Below are positions 12,146-23,671 of a stretch of 64,000 nt of DNA, one piece after another (the stretch's first letter is position 1; every line of letters starts with the position of its first letter). The DNA lies in NCBI RefSeq assembly GCF_019112545.1, contig NW_025064894.1, positions 1,080,717-1,144,716 on the forward strand. The letters run 5' to 3'. The translations under genes were made by a program, and so were the position numbers. A model generated the notes under the pieces. That model made no database searches. It saw only the letters and a program-made list of their open reading frames with translations, and was not told the DNA's origin. This DNA is from Guyanagaster necrorhizus (Eukaryota > Basidiomycota > Agaricomycetes > Agaricales > Physalacriaceae).

Positions 12146-13500
12146 GGTGATATGCAGAATACATGTCCAGCTCTATAATTTGTGAATTCTGCATAACACA
12201 CTAGAATATGCTAGTAACTGAGAATCATTAGCCAGTAGAGGACTATGACTCTGAGCTGATAGTCATGCTAGTCATCAATACTAAGTCCAAAAGGAACTTT
12301 GTAAAATAATATGGCTTAAGGATAAAAATCCTAAGTCAGGTTTGAACTTAGAAAAGTTCTGCATCACACCTTAGGAAATACTAAGTCCAAGTTGGACTTA
12401 GAAATGGTATCTCAACTGGGGCCAATTCTACATGCCACTAAGACAAGTATATTCTAAGACAGCTAGAGGTAATACCATAGCCAGTTGTAGAGTATTGAGT
12501 AAAGACAGCATCATCCAGGAGTAGTAAGAAGAGAGACCCAATGATCTGTGGTTAGCACTCCAAGTTTTGACTCAAATGCCTAGGTCCAAATTTTCTATGT
12601 ATCAGGTGACCTAAGAAACCTAGAATTGAGAGGAATAGAGTGGATAGGACTGGTTGACCAGACCTGACCAGGCCTGATCAATCAAGCTACTAAGAATAAC
12701 TCAGAGAATTAAAACTCTAGATAGACAGAAAGGAGTTAGATATCCACTGTAGGCTTAAAATAAAGCTGTGCAGTGGCTAGGTGGGTCTGGGCAAGCCTAG
12801 AGAGTCCAGGAGTGCCACCATTCTGGAATAATGGCATGATTCTGCTTTAAACAGGAGAAATACTATGTTGAATGCTTTATTTATAGATTCTATATCTGTT
12901 GTTGATGTATAAAAGAAGAGAATGGGGGAAAATAGGAAGCAAGTGATCCACCCCTGCATTCAGGCCTTCTAGCCCACTGTAGCTAGTCTCTGAGACAATG
13001 GATTTTGAGTTCTGCTTTGACTTAGTGATTTATTTAAGTTGCTTTCTCACTTACAGAGGATTAGATTGGAATAATAACTGTATTTTTGGTTTCAGATTAA
13101 TTTAGGTTCCAAACTATAAGGGTTTTGGCATCAGAATACAAGTTTTTCAGTTTTGAGGACTGCTAGCTAGCCAAGAGTGCAGCTAGTCAAGCCTAAGTGC
13201 TTGATAGACTTAGTATTTAGGTTTTGGAGTTTATTAGGTTTTGGAATACTCTAAGTTGATTTGGAATACTCTAAGTTGATTTGGAGTGCAATTTTGCATT
13301 GATTCTAAGTCTTAATTATACTTAAACATTGCTATAAACTACTTTCACAAGTATTGCACCTTAGAAAGCTTGATAGAGTTGAATAACTATCTTTATTGAC
13401 TGTTTCTTTGATTTTACTTAAGACTGCAAGAGTGCTTCTATTGTACTCAAAACAACTGACCTCAACTGTATTTGGTGATTGTGTATTGAGTGGTTACATG
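12146..13500. repeat. Unidentified AT-rich insertion inside the A LTR
   Basis: About 1.35 kb that separates the two halves of the A 3' LTR; without it the halves sum to about 525 bp, the expected LTR size. It has no convincing ORF. It contains a perfect 10-bp inverted repeat, CTAAGTCCAA-g-TTGGACTTAG (12,381-12,401), several further copies of the word CTAAGTC, and a 20-bp tandem repeat (TTGGAATACTCTAAGTTGAT) near 13,233-13,280. Exact borders and target duplication could not be fixed. It may be a solo LTR or non-autonomous element. Confidence 0.5.
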
Positions 13501-13779
13501 TTGGTGTTTGAGAGATCATTCCTCATTCACTTCTCTTAGTCACTTAGCCATTACCAAGCACATCAATAGATGAGCAGTATATAAGTAGTGTAGCTCCCAC
13601 TGTATAACCCCAGCTTCAAGCTAAAGTTTATTCTTCACCATTCTATCTCAAGCTGACTTATATTGGCCTTGAGATACAATGCTACATGAACATATATAGT
13701 GAACTTAGGCATGACTGTATAAACTCAATACAGCATCTACTTATTATGTATTTAAGCCATATGTCACTTGGGCTTAAGA
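13501..13779 (+). repeat. 3' LTR of chromovirus A, second part
   Basis: Contains CCAGCTTCAAGCTAAAG and TTTATTCTTCACCATTC (13,611-13,650), the same promoter-proximal block found in C and D LTRs. It ends GGGCTTAAGA at 13,779, matching GGGCTTAACA of D with one change. The next bases belong to the minus-strand pol of element B. Confidence 0.75.
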
Positions 13780-15840
13780 GATGGCCTGTATTACATCCTC
13801 TGCCAATTACTTCTTCAGCTGTTGAAATATGTCTTCTTGCACTGCTTTCCAGATCCATGGAGCATTTCCTGTCAACTGCATTATAGGTCGGACAATGCAG
13901 CTGTAGTCCTTGATGAACTGCTGGTAGAATTTCATGAATCTCAGAAATGATTGAAGTTCATTCTTCTTGATGGAGGTTGGCCATTCCACTATATCCTGCA
14001 TCTTGATTGAGTCCATGCAAATACCTCCTTTGCTGATGATAATATCTAGGTACTCCATCTCTAATGTTTCAAACTTGCACTTTTCAGCTTTGAGAAACAG
14101 TTTGTGCTTCCTCATCAGTGCAAAAACCTACCAGACAAGATAACAGTGTTCTTCTCAGTTTCCAGATATGATCAGAATGTTGTTAAAATAGATTGTGACC
14201 TTCCCAGTGGTGATGAGGTTCTTAAAGATGTCATTCATCATCTACTGGAACATTGCCAGTGAATTGGTGAGTCCAAAAAATATAACCATAGGTTCAAATA
14301 GTTCTCAATTAATTTGAAATGCTGCTTTCCATTTGTCCCCCTCCTTGATTCTGATGTTGCTATACCCCCATTGGATGTCCAGCTTAATATAGTACCAGGT
14401 GTCCTATAACTTGTCTATCAGTTCTGAGATTAGCAGTAAGAGATAACAATTTTTGATCATCATCTCATTGAGCTTTTGGTAATTCTGAACCAGTTGTAGT
14501 TTCCCATCTTTTTTCTTCATAAAGAAGAACAGAAATACCATCAGTGACTTGGAAGGCCAGATGCATCCACTGGACAGGTTCCCATCTAGGAATTTGTTGA
14601 GTTTCTGCTGTTTATGGTGGCTGAGAGAGTAGACTTTGCAATTGAGATTGGTGTTAGCATTGGGGATCAGTTTAATTGCATGGTCCCAAGGCTTAGGTCC
14701 TGAGAGTTCATTGAAGTTTTCTTTGTTGAAGAGGTCATGAAAGTCTTAAGCCCACTCCAGTACCATCTTCTTGAATGTCTTGGCTTCTCTCTTCTTATTG
14801 GCTTTTGCTGCTAAATTGTTTGCATAGTGCATGGCTCAGATGGCCTGCTCTATGTCAATGGCAAGAATGGTCTCTCTCTCCTTCATTCTCTCATTCCATT
14901 TGTTGTTTTCATCCTCATCTGACAATACAAACAGAGTCTTGCAACATCAGCATCAGGCAAAAGTGATTCAGCTTGTCTTTCAGTTGATGAGTGGGTTGTG
15001 CTATATCAACCAATCATGTCCAAGGAAAATCTCCTTGATCCCTAAATCTGTGACCATAAGGTTGATGTGCTCAGTGTGATCTCCTATTGTCATCCACCAT
15101 TTGACAAACTCAGTGATCAACCCAGCTTGATTCCATGTTCTATCAGCATTATACACTGGTATGAGATCTATGGTAGCTCTGATAGAAAGACTGTGCTTGG
15201 TGATGAAAGAATGATTGATTGAGCTTCCTGTACAGCCACTGTTGATCAGGGCTGAGATTGTGAATGCAGACTGATTGGTCAGGGTTTCAATCTGGACCTT
15301 CATGATGAGGTCTTTACTGGTTGTCTTCTGTCACTGAATGTATCTTCAGAGTTTTTCCAGTTCATCCAGCCATTCTAATGCTCAGTTCCTTTCTGCCTGT
15401 CAGATTCTTTTTATCATCTCATTGATCACTTCTTCTGTCCAGGCTTTGTGTACTCAGTTCTTGAGTACCACCTTCACTTCTCCTTCTGTTTTGGCATCAT
15501 GAATAGCATGCCAAGTCCATTCAGTCTCAAATGGTTTGAGCCATCTGTTGGAGGTCTCTCTCTCTGTTTGGCCCATAGGCAGTTGAGCCTTTTCATGTGA
15601 TTCTTTTGGTATATTCAGAGTAGTGGAAGTGGGTATATTTGAATACACATGTAAATAAGTTGTACCTACAGAGCTGTCATAAGTCTGACCAGCAGTATCT
15701 GGAGACACACTATTAAGTCCTTTGGCTGATTAAGTGGAATTGCTCACTTATCAGCCCTGTCTTTTACTTTCTTGATCTTCATATTCTTTCCATTTTCCTC
15801 TATAGCATCAGCCTCTTTCTGCAATTCAGTGATCTGCACC
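13780..15840 (-). pseudogene. pol remnant of chromovirus B (protease and RT)
   Basis: Minus strand. A retropepsin motif, INSGCTGSSINHSFITKHSL (DSG changed to NSG), lies near 15,190-15,250. RT runs from about 14,900 down to 13,800 and ends at the connection to RNase H (QSFLRFMKFYQQFIKDY, about 13,900-13,950). The catalytic box at about 14,175-14,200 reads YFNN instead of YxDD. Both the protease and RT active sites have therefore lost Asp. Truncated by element A at 13,779. Confidence 0.8.
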
Positions 15841-17496
15841 TGCTTACATGCCCACTGCATGTTCAGGCATGTAATTTTGTGAATTATGACAATATATTGA
15901 CTGTATCACAGTTGACTATGCACACAATAAAAAATATGACTAGAGTGCAGTAAAATGGGACTTATATGACAGCTGGCTTGAGTGATGATGGGTGGAGAGC
16001 ATGGCCTAGCAGAAGGATGATACCAGAGGGGTTCATACTGTGCATGAGGTCCCAGCACTTGACACTAATTGCACTAATACAAGTACAGAAAGACCCACTG
16101 AAAATAAAGAGCACATGGTCAAATTATGATCAAGACTGTGTGCAACTTCATGTCTCATAGATCAATGATACATAGGTATTAATTTGCTGAGGGACATGTT
16201 CTAGAACAGAGCACTGGTGCACAATGAGATAAATCTGAATATCAGAAGTATTGGCTGAGAAATGAGAAGATTTCATGAAAGTAATGACCAGAAATGATCT
16301 CAGGAGTCTGGAATGACTCCTGTGCATGGATTAATTGCCCTAGAGAGATAAAAAAGCAAAGAGACCAATAGACAGGCCACTAACAGAGATTAACCAGTGT
16401 CAGATTGCATAGAAACAAAAGGCAGTCTCAACCCAGAGCAGAATATGCATATCAGGCTGTGACATGCATGCAAATGATATGCCAGAGACTCTGAAATGGA
16501 GTCTCACACTTTGAAACTACTATATTTGGTGTATCTTAGTAAGTACAGTAGTAGACTATTTAAATATCATGTTGTAAAAGCAGTAGACAAGTTTCCAACC
16601 ACTCACAGTTGCAGTTTATTAGGCATGAAGGCCTTGCTCTCCAGCTCTGGGTTTGTGTTTGTAACTTTGAATGAGAGAATAGACCCATTATTGATATCAT
16701 TGAGAGAGATTTGAGAACTGTGCAAGGCACAGAAGCTTGCAAAAGATTTGAATTCCATTTGATAAGAGGTTTTGAATTGTGCTCTAGTCTGAGAATAAGA
16801 GAGCAGTGTCTGAAGGGCACTATCTTGAGTTTTTGAGGTATTTGTGATGTATAGCACTACAGGTGGCAGAGGTTCAAACCCTTTAGCCTGTAGATGGAGT
16901 TATTTGTGATATTTCTGCAGATCAGCAGAGGTTCAAACCCTTTGGATCTGTCAGATGGTTTTTTACTATGTTTTGTGTCTCTGAATCATATAGATTTGAA
17001 TCCTGTGGGTCTACAATCAGTTTGGAAACTTGTGTGCAGAGGTTTGAACCCTTTGGCACTTGTGGACATGTTTGTGAAGTGTTTCTACTTAGAGCACAAA
17101 GCTTTGAGTCAGATAGTGTCTGTTTAGAGATTTGGAATTGATCTGAGCTGTGCTTGGAACCTTATTGAGAGTTTTGTGGAAGTGTTTTGACATATTGTAT
17201 TGAACTACAGTACTCTTTGCCTTGAGGCCTGGCAATATTTGTTGCCACCTCTTGTTTTTATAAACAAAAAGCTTTGAGACTTAGAGAGATCTGAGATAGT
17301 TATACTCATGCTATTGCTATTTGCATGCAGTGGATTCATTGAAGAAGACAATTATATTTGCTGTTATTACTTTATCACATTATAATCCCCCCAATAAATT
17401 AAGACATGTTGTGTATGTGTTAGTGTGGTTGTGATCAGTGGATAACACTCTGCTGTGATCATTTTCACCTTGTGCACATGCAAAACCTCTTCATCA
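15841..17496. repeat. 1.66-kb TG...CA repeat inside B gag
   Basis: The element runs from TGCTTACATG to TTCATCA. The right ~420 bp are shared with 1-422, and both copies stop at the same CA. Flanking 5-mers are GCACC (15,836-15,840) and GTACC (17,497-17,501), one transition apart, as expected for a decayed target duplication. However, about 120 bp of gag with the zinc knuckle is missing at the junction, so the insertion was not simple or was followed by deletion. Three internal copies of GAGGTT(C/T)(A/G)AACCCTTT lie near 16,869, 16,928 and 17,038. No ORF of note. Confidence 0.6.
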
Positions 17497-18950
17497 GTAC
17501 CACTCTTCTTCTTGCCATACAAAGTGGTTGTGCCTGTCTTAGACAGTGTCTGTTGTCTGGTCCCCTTGCTGCTTCCTCCCAACTCCCTGTCACTGTTCTA
17601 ATGAAAGCTGCTGGCCACCTTCTGTCATTGTCATTCCTGGTTCATAATAGTAACCTGTTCTTTCCACTTGTCATACCTCTTCAGCATGTTGATGGCAATG
17701 TTAGAGATGATTTTGTATAAGGTGTGACTCTGACCTTCAGGGCTTCTATGAGGTGGCTGGTTTTGAAGAGATCTTTACAGAGACTGGCAAGTTTGGTGAG
17801 CCTTTCCAGCTTGCTAAAGTATTTTCTGGCTGTCTTGTCACTCATCCAGAGTTCCTTCATCTTATTCTTGTATATGTCTTGTATTGCAGGATCAGTGAAT
17901 TTGTTGATGATGCCACCTTAAAGTTGGGCCAGGATAGCAGTTGATGATGCCCCCTGTTCATGAAATACAGGTCTATCAACTTTGTCATCTATCACTCCTT
18001 TGCTTTGTCCTTAAAGTAGAATGCAGTGAAGATGACTCAATATGTGTCAGCTGCAAGATAGGCAGAGTACACTTGGAAGTAGGTTTCACAGTCAGTAAGA
18101 AAGTGATCAATGTCATTAGAGTGTCTCTTGAAGAGACAGGGCTTCCTTACCAAGTCTGGTTTACACTGTATGGGGACTTCATTGGCTGCAAGAGAGCCTA
18201 TTGGGTTCAGGTACTTGCTGAATGGTGGGTTGTTCCATTCTCAGGGCAGCCCAGAGAGAGAGTGCAGAGAGTGGTCATCAGTGACCAGGCTTCCTGCTCT
18301 CATTCCATGCCTCTTCTTAATCCTTCCATTGATAATCTTGAAGCCAAGCTTCTTGGCTTTGGAGTCATCTTGGATTCCTTTAGTCTGATCACTGGGTCCT
18401 GGCTTGTCAGCAGATGGTTGTCCAGTGAAGAGTCAGCTTTCTTGGCCTTTAAGCCATGGATAGCAGAGGAAAGTAGCTATCTCAGCATGCAGGAATAGGC
18501 ATCATAAAACTGAGATGGTAGCTGATCAGATTGAAGGTGCTGTGTAGATAGCATGCTTGAGTTGGACAGAAGGCATGTTCAGCATTGGTCAGATCTCATA
18601 TTTTGACTGGTATGTCAGTAAGCCATCTATCAGGTCCTTGGAATACATTTCATTGAACAAGTAGACCACTTGTTCAGTGGCACAGTACTGTAAAATGTCA
18701 ATTTTCTCTTGACCATCTGCTATTATATACTTCTTCTCCAGAGAGGTCACCTGCCAGGTGACATCCTTCATGATTCCCACTACTTGTTCTCTAAACAGTT
18801 GGTTAAACTCCTCCTTTCATTCATGATTGATTTCCTCCAGAATCTCTCTCTCATCCTATGTTTTGACATCTCCTGGTTCTTGGAATATATTGAACAGATC
18901 AGTGATGAACCAGAAATTGTCTGATCAAACTCCCTGCAGGCAGGAAACAT
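17497..18950 (-). pseudogene. gag core remnant of chromovirus B
   Basis: Minus-strand translation gives the recognisable gag core (ETYFQVYSAYLAAD, then FKDKAK, then FTDPAIQDIYKNKMKEL and YFSKLERLTKLA) at about 17,700-18,120. Further right (18,589-18,780) is a segment with DILQYCATEQVVYLF that parallels DILQYSTTK near 4,470-4,490 in element C. The zinc knuckle is absent, lost at the junction with the repeat at 17,496. Several stops interrupt it. Confidence 0.7.
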
Positions 18951-20115
18951 AAAACCTATTCTGGTAAGTGAAAATAAGGCACAGAATCTGAAGGCTAGTT
19001 TAAGTGAGTCTAGTTATATACCTCTGTACAGTGATTAATCCCCCAAGGGATGTAGCAAAGGGTAGCTACAGAGGTATGAGACTCTGAATTGTTTACAGTG
19101 ACTCACAGTATGCATGTGAACTTTTCTATAACAGAAATATCATGTAAGGATCTGGATACTGAGTGGTGCAACCTATATGCAGCATGAACTTTTTATGTCA
19201 GAATCCTATATGCAGTCCCAGTGAGGCCTAGGGAAATTGTTAGTGTTGTCTAGTTACTCTTCAAGTTCTTTTGTTAGATATAGGAAGTGTGAGAATGACA
19301 CTTAAGGACAACAGATCCCTTTCATGTTTTTAGAAATGAAGCAAGACAAGACAATATTTCATAAATTAATAAATTCACTAGTGTTGTATATAAGCCTCCA
19401 GATAGAGCATAAGGTTGTTAAGATGCTATAGCACTCTCAGTCAAAGGGTATTGGCCTATATGTGGTCTGTGTAACTGATTCTATTGGAGAGGATTGTATT
19501 AGTGTACAGTTTAGTATAAGTGTCAAGTAGTCTTGGTATTGCTCTTTTTGTCTGTTTCTTTGTACACTACTTATACTATCTTTTTACTAATACCAATTAC
19601 ATGACATTTAAACAGCCTTTGTAACTGCAGTACTAGCTTAGTGAGCATAGTGAACTTTTATTACATGAAGCCTTTGAGGCTATAAGGTTTTTAGTAAATT
19701 TAGCATATTTAAAAATTCACATAGCCAATAGTATACTAGCCCTTTTAATATTCCTTATGAATATCTAACCAAACACATAATTAGTCCTCTGTGGCCTATT
19801 ACTCTTTCATAGGCTAGCTGTGAAAAGCTTAGACATCTGCAGTCAGCCTTGTATATGTGTCACAATAGACCTTGTGAGCCATATTAAGATGCTATATATA
19901 TACTAATAATGATATATATCTTATATGATCAGATATTGTGGTGCCTGGCCAGACTTATAGCACTTATTAGAATTGAAAGTTTGCACATTGTGAAATTTAA
20001 TGGGAAAAGTTTGCAAGATCAAGAAAAGTTTGCAGACAAAAAAAAAGTTTGTATATAACATATAATCCTTGTGCACAAGAGTCTGTCTATGAATAATAGA
20101 TAGTTCTTGATGAAA
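18951..20115. other. AT-rich non-coding stretch within element B
   Basis: No ORF or recognisable domain. Very AT-rich, with repeated AAAAGTTTGCA words near 19,975-20,050 and a run of A at 20,037-20,046. It is absent from the equivalent place in elements C and D, so it may be another inserted non-autonomous element or solo LTR. I could not define its ends. Confidence 0.4.
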
Positions 20116-20554
20116 TTATGGCCTTTGAACCTGAAACAATTGGTTTACTGAAAGCCCACTTAAGAGCAGAAGTTGAAAATAATTATTGAGGCCTGTAATT
20201 TCAGAGTGTACAGAGCCTAGAGGCTCATCATCAGATCTAAAGGGACCTGTCAGAGCTTTCATTGTCACTGGGGAATTGTCCTGGCTGGTGGGTTCCAGGG
20301 TTAATAGGAGGCTGGCCTCAAGGTCAGGAGAGTCTGATGATGAATTTTTAGTCTCTGTCTCAGGGTTCTGCTTCTTTTGCTTCCTCCAGTTTGTTATGAT
20401 ATCAGCAGAACTGATGGAGGAAGTCATCATTCTAGAATAATCCAGCAACTCTGGATCTGAGGAATTACTGGATGATGTTGTCACTAATGTGAGTGGGATC
20501 AGGTCTTTTAATCCCATGAGCAGAGGGAGAGGTGCTGCATGTGGTTGGTGGGGT
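20116..20554 (-). pseudogene. N-terminal gag extension of chromovirus B, part
   Basis: An open 133-residue Ser/Asp-rich stretch on the minus strand (20,116-20,517). It continues, across the insertion of element D, from the B leader at 28,500-29,300. The D target duplication ATTAA forms its right edge. It corresponds to the low-complexity Gag extension seen in elements C and D. Confidence 0.55.
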
Positions 20555-20559
20555 ATTAA
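20555..20559. repeat. Target-site duplication of element D, left copy (ATTAA)
   Basis: ATTAA immediately precedes TGTTATGATT, the 5' LTR start. An identical ATTAA at 28,495-28,499 follows the 3' LTR. A perfect 5-bp duplication is the expected footprint of Ty3/gypsy integration and shows D is an original, unrearranged insertion. Confidence 0.9.
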
Positions 20560-21077
20560 TGTTATGATTTTCTCTATTTTCTTTTCTTTTTCCTCAGAAA
20601 TGACCCCTATCTCTGCTTAGTCAGGGTGCTTAGGCTAGCACTTAGGACCATGGGAAAGCTTGGTCAGCAACCCAGTCAGTCATTGTCTTATCATATGGCT
20701 GTGCACTGTGAAGGGAGAGACAATACTCCTTTTGTCACTAAACAGCAGTAACAGCAATGACAACAGCCTGCCAGACAACAGCCTTTGTGGAGAGCCTGGC
20801 AACAGCAGGGGTAACAGCTCTATGACAGACAATATCTTTTGTGAAACATTTATTTATAGCACAATAACAGAACAGTATTTAAGTAGCATAGCTCTCACTG
20901 TAATACCCCAGCTTTGAGCTAAAGTTTATTCTCTACCATCCTATCTCAAGCAACTTGCAAACACCTTGATCACACACCTCTGTTAACACATCAGTGAACT
21001 CAGTCAGTCTAATCTGAAGTGCAAGGTTCTGAACTGTTTATCATGTGTTAATAGTCATGTGGAGTTTGGGCTTAACA
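20560..21077 (+). repeat. 5' LTR of element D
   Basis: 518 bp, TGTTA...TAACA inverted ends. Compared with the 3' LTR I count about 15 substitutions, all transitions. One indel is a 15-bp difference between two copies of ACAACAGCCT (near 20,761-20,785). A TATTTAAGTAG box (about 20,876-20,886) lies about 35 bp before GCTTTGAGCTAAAG, the likely start of R. Confidence 0.93.
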
Positions 21078-21092
21078 ATTAGCTTGAAGCTT
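21078..21092 (+). promoter_or_regulatory. Self-priming primer-binding site of element D
   Basis: ATTAGCTTGAAGCTT follows the LTR directly. UUAGCUUGAAGC pairs over 12 positions with GCUUUGAGCUAA of the same LTR (about 20,911-20,922), using two G-U wobbles. In elements A and C the LTR copy is a perfect match (GCTTCAAGCTAA). This is self-priming geometry, not a tRNA-type PBS. Confidence 0.65.
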
Positions 21093-21177
21093 CTAGCTTC
21101 CCTTCTTCAAGCCTAAAAGGCTAAAAGAACTGAACACTTCATTTCGACCTTTTCTTGATCTCTGGACAAGAAACTTT

Positions 21178-23671
21178 ATGTCTTCTATCACCAGCTCTAT
21201 CAATGCCAAAGTACCCCCTTCCTCCATTGAATTGCTGACTTGTCTATTAGACACCCTAACAACCAGGATAATCAGAGATTATCAAACAAAGAATGATACC
21301 ATCCACCAACTCATCAGCAGTCTCTCTACCAAGACCTGGATCAATGAACTCAGACCCAGATCAGGGTCTGAAAGCATGGGCCAATCAGGTCCTTTCCAAA
21401 AGGAGAAAGAACTCCTCCTCGGTTCCTCACTCCTCCTGACCCCTGACTCTGACTCCACCAACAGGCTGGTGGAAAAGGAGGAGGTCAAGCATGGTCAGCA
21501 GTGGGGAGATGAGCTCGATGAAGAGCACCAACAGTTGGCCAAAATTGGCTGACCAACACAGTGGGGCCCTGCCCCAAAAGCCTGGGAATACCATGAGTGG
21601 CCCCTGGGCACCAAATGGAATGAGAATCCTGAAGATGACCTCTACACCTGAGATCGCTGGGATAAACCCAAAAACAATCAGGATCAAAATACCGATTCTC
21701 AATCAACCACTACAGGAGGTCAGAGACCCCTGTCAGCCCAAGGATGGGAATGGCCCTCAGGCACCAAATGGGATAAAGATCCTAAGGATGACTCCTATGA
21801 GGTCAACCAGTGGGATGACACCACCAGTGAAAGAAAAAGCAGTCCAGATGGACCCCTATCCAGCAAGTCAGAAAGCAGCAGCTTCCTAGCAGATGATGAG
21901 TCCTTTGATTGGACCATCAAAGCAAGGATGCCATCCTGGCCAACACCTCAGATCAGCAATCGAGCCCTTTAAGGGTTCTTGCACAAGAAGCTCACCACTC
22001 TCTTCCTCAATCAAGGCTTCTTTGAGGAGTTCCGGCAATATGCTGATCGAGTGGAAGAAGAAAGAGAGTGGCAACAAAATGCTGAGACCATGGGAGTATG
22101 GGACCTGCCCAGCTGGGGAGTATCATACTGGAAGGACTCTGATGACCCTCAAGGCCTCTATTGGCCTGAGGGAAGATGGAGAAATAGAAGAGGAGGGAGG
22201 TATCCTCTCCATAAATAATTGGACTGGACTTGTGGATGAGGAGTGGGAGGACTGGAAGGGGAGGAAAGGCCAGTACCTGAGGAGTCAGCAAATCCCTCAA
22301 CCAACCTTCAGCAGGAAAGAATCATTAAGGGCATCAGAAATGCCCCTGATGCTATCAGGAGACTGGCGCCCATCAGGAATCAGTTCCTTCTATTCCCTGT
22401 CCAATGACAGCATGACAACATGATCCTCCCAGGTAGGGCCAAAACCCCCAAACCCCTGGAGGTTTCCTGTTTGGCAACTATTTGCTGGACAGCCACCTCT
22501 GGATGAAGCCAAAGGAAGCAGGTTGGTTCTGACCAATGTGAAGAAGAATGACCCCGAAGCAACGGCACAGGGGTGGACCATCAAAGATGGGTGGATCGTT
22601 CGAAAGAAAGGGCTGCTGACTCCAAGAAGTCCCATTGCTGATGATGGATCCTTACACTCCTTTCCAGGGCCTCTGATAGATTGAGCTGGTCCCTCTGAGG
22701 GGGAACCCCTGAATCCAATGTCACCTCTTGATCCGAAGGTGCATGTATTGAATGTCAGACCAATGCTAGGACAGGAGCCTCTTCCTTTTAAAGGGGCTTC
22801 AGACAATATTGATCAATTTCTTATGGACTGCGACCAATATTTCCAGGTCTTTGCCTCATACTTCCTCCATGACATGTACAAGGTAAACTATGCCACCACC
22901 TACTTTGAAGACAAGGCAAAGGTATGGTGGGTACTACTGGCCCCTAACTTCTGGTCGACCACACAACAACACCACTGGTACCTCTCTTGGGCCATACTAA
23001 AGCAAATGATCCATGACAAGTTCACAGACCCCACAGTACGAGAAGTCCACAGGTTGAAGATGAAAGAATACAAGATGGGTGACAAGGCAGCACCTGACTA
23101 CTTCGATGAGTTAGAATGGCTTGGAAAACTTGCTGAAATCCAAGAAGACATAGCCAACTTGGGGCAAATAGTTGAATACATGAAGTGAAGACTGCTGCCT
23201 CATTACCTAAAGACCATTTCAGACCTTGGCCATAGCATCCCAGTTGGCTACGATAATTGGAAGGCCTGAATCATCCTAATGTGGCAGGAGCAACAACAAC
23301 AGAAGGTGGAAGCAGCAAACCTGTGGGACTAGCACAGGTATCAGGGACAGGGCTCGAAGCCCTTCACCTCTCATGCGACCACATTCGCCAGGCCCAGCGG
23401 CTCAGCCCCAACTTCCCAGAATGACAGGAAGCAAACTGGTAAGGATCTAAGTACCAGAATGGGTAAGCAGATTGACATGGATCACCTCAAGAAGGAGGGG
23501 AAGTGCTTCAATTGTGGCTGACCAGGCCACATGGCACAAAATTGTCCAGAGAAGAAGAACAAATGCATGCAGGAGGATATCAGGGCACAGATTGCTGAAT
23601 TGGCGAAGGAAGAACAGGACCTTGGGGATGATGACAAATCCAAGGAGGTAAAAGATGGGGCTGAGCAGTAG
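21178..23671 (+). pseudogene. gag of element D, with ~500-residue N-terminal extension
   Basis: Begins at ATG 21,178, 100 bp after the LTR. Residues about 1-330 (frame 1) are acidic and Trp-rich, with an imperfect repeat around WPLGTKW and WPSGTKW. One frameshift near 22,170-22,185 moves into frame 2, which then runs through the Retrotrans_gag core (22,718-23,188: DQFLMDCDQYFQVF, YFEDKAKVWW) to a CCHC knuckle at about 23,507-23,550 and a TAG at 23,669. Internal stops at 21,550, 23,186 and in the knuckle are TGA in arginine-like contexts. Total about 830 codons, far longer than usual Ty3 Gag. Confidence 0.8.

Larger units (their letters stand above)
6805..13779 (+). mobile_element. Chromovirus A (Ty3/gypsy), decayed, 5' end lost behind element C
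   Basis: Plus-strand chromovirus with gag, pol including a chromodomain, a purine-rich tract (about 11,868-11,897) and a 3' LTR that starts TGTTACAG at 11,900. The LTR is split: the first ~245 bp are at 11,900-12,145 and the remainder at about 13,500-13,779, ending CTTAAGA where D has CTTAACA. Right of 13,779 the sequence is pol of minus-strand element B, so A inserted into B. Its own gag was later split by C at 6,800. CpG is nearly absent. Confidence 0.85.

Noticed and set aside
15836..17501. GCACC/GTACC as proof of a simple target-site duplication
   Set aside because: The gag sequence on the two sides is not contiguous: the zinc-knuckle region is missing, so the near-identical 5-mers may be coincidental or the locus was rearranged.
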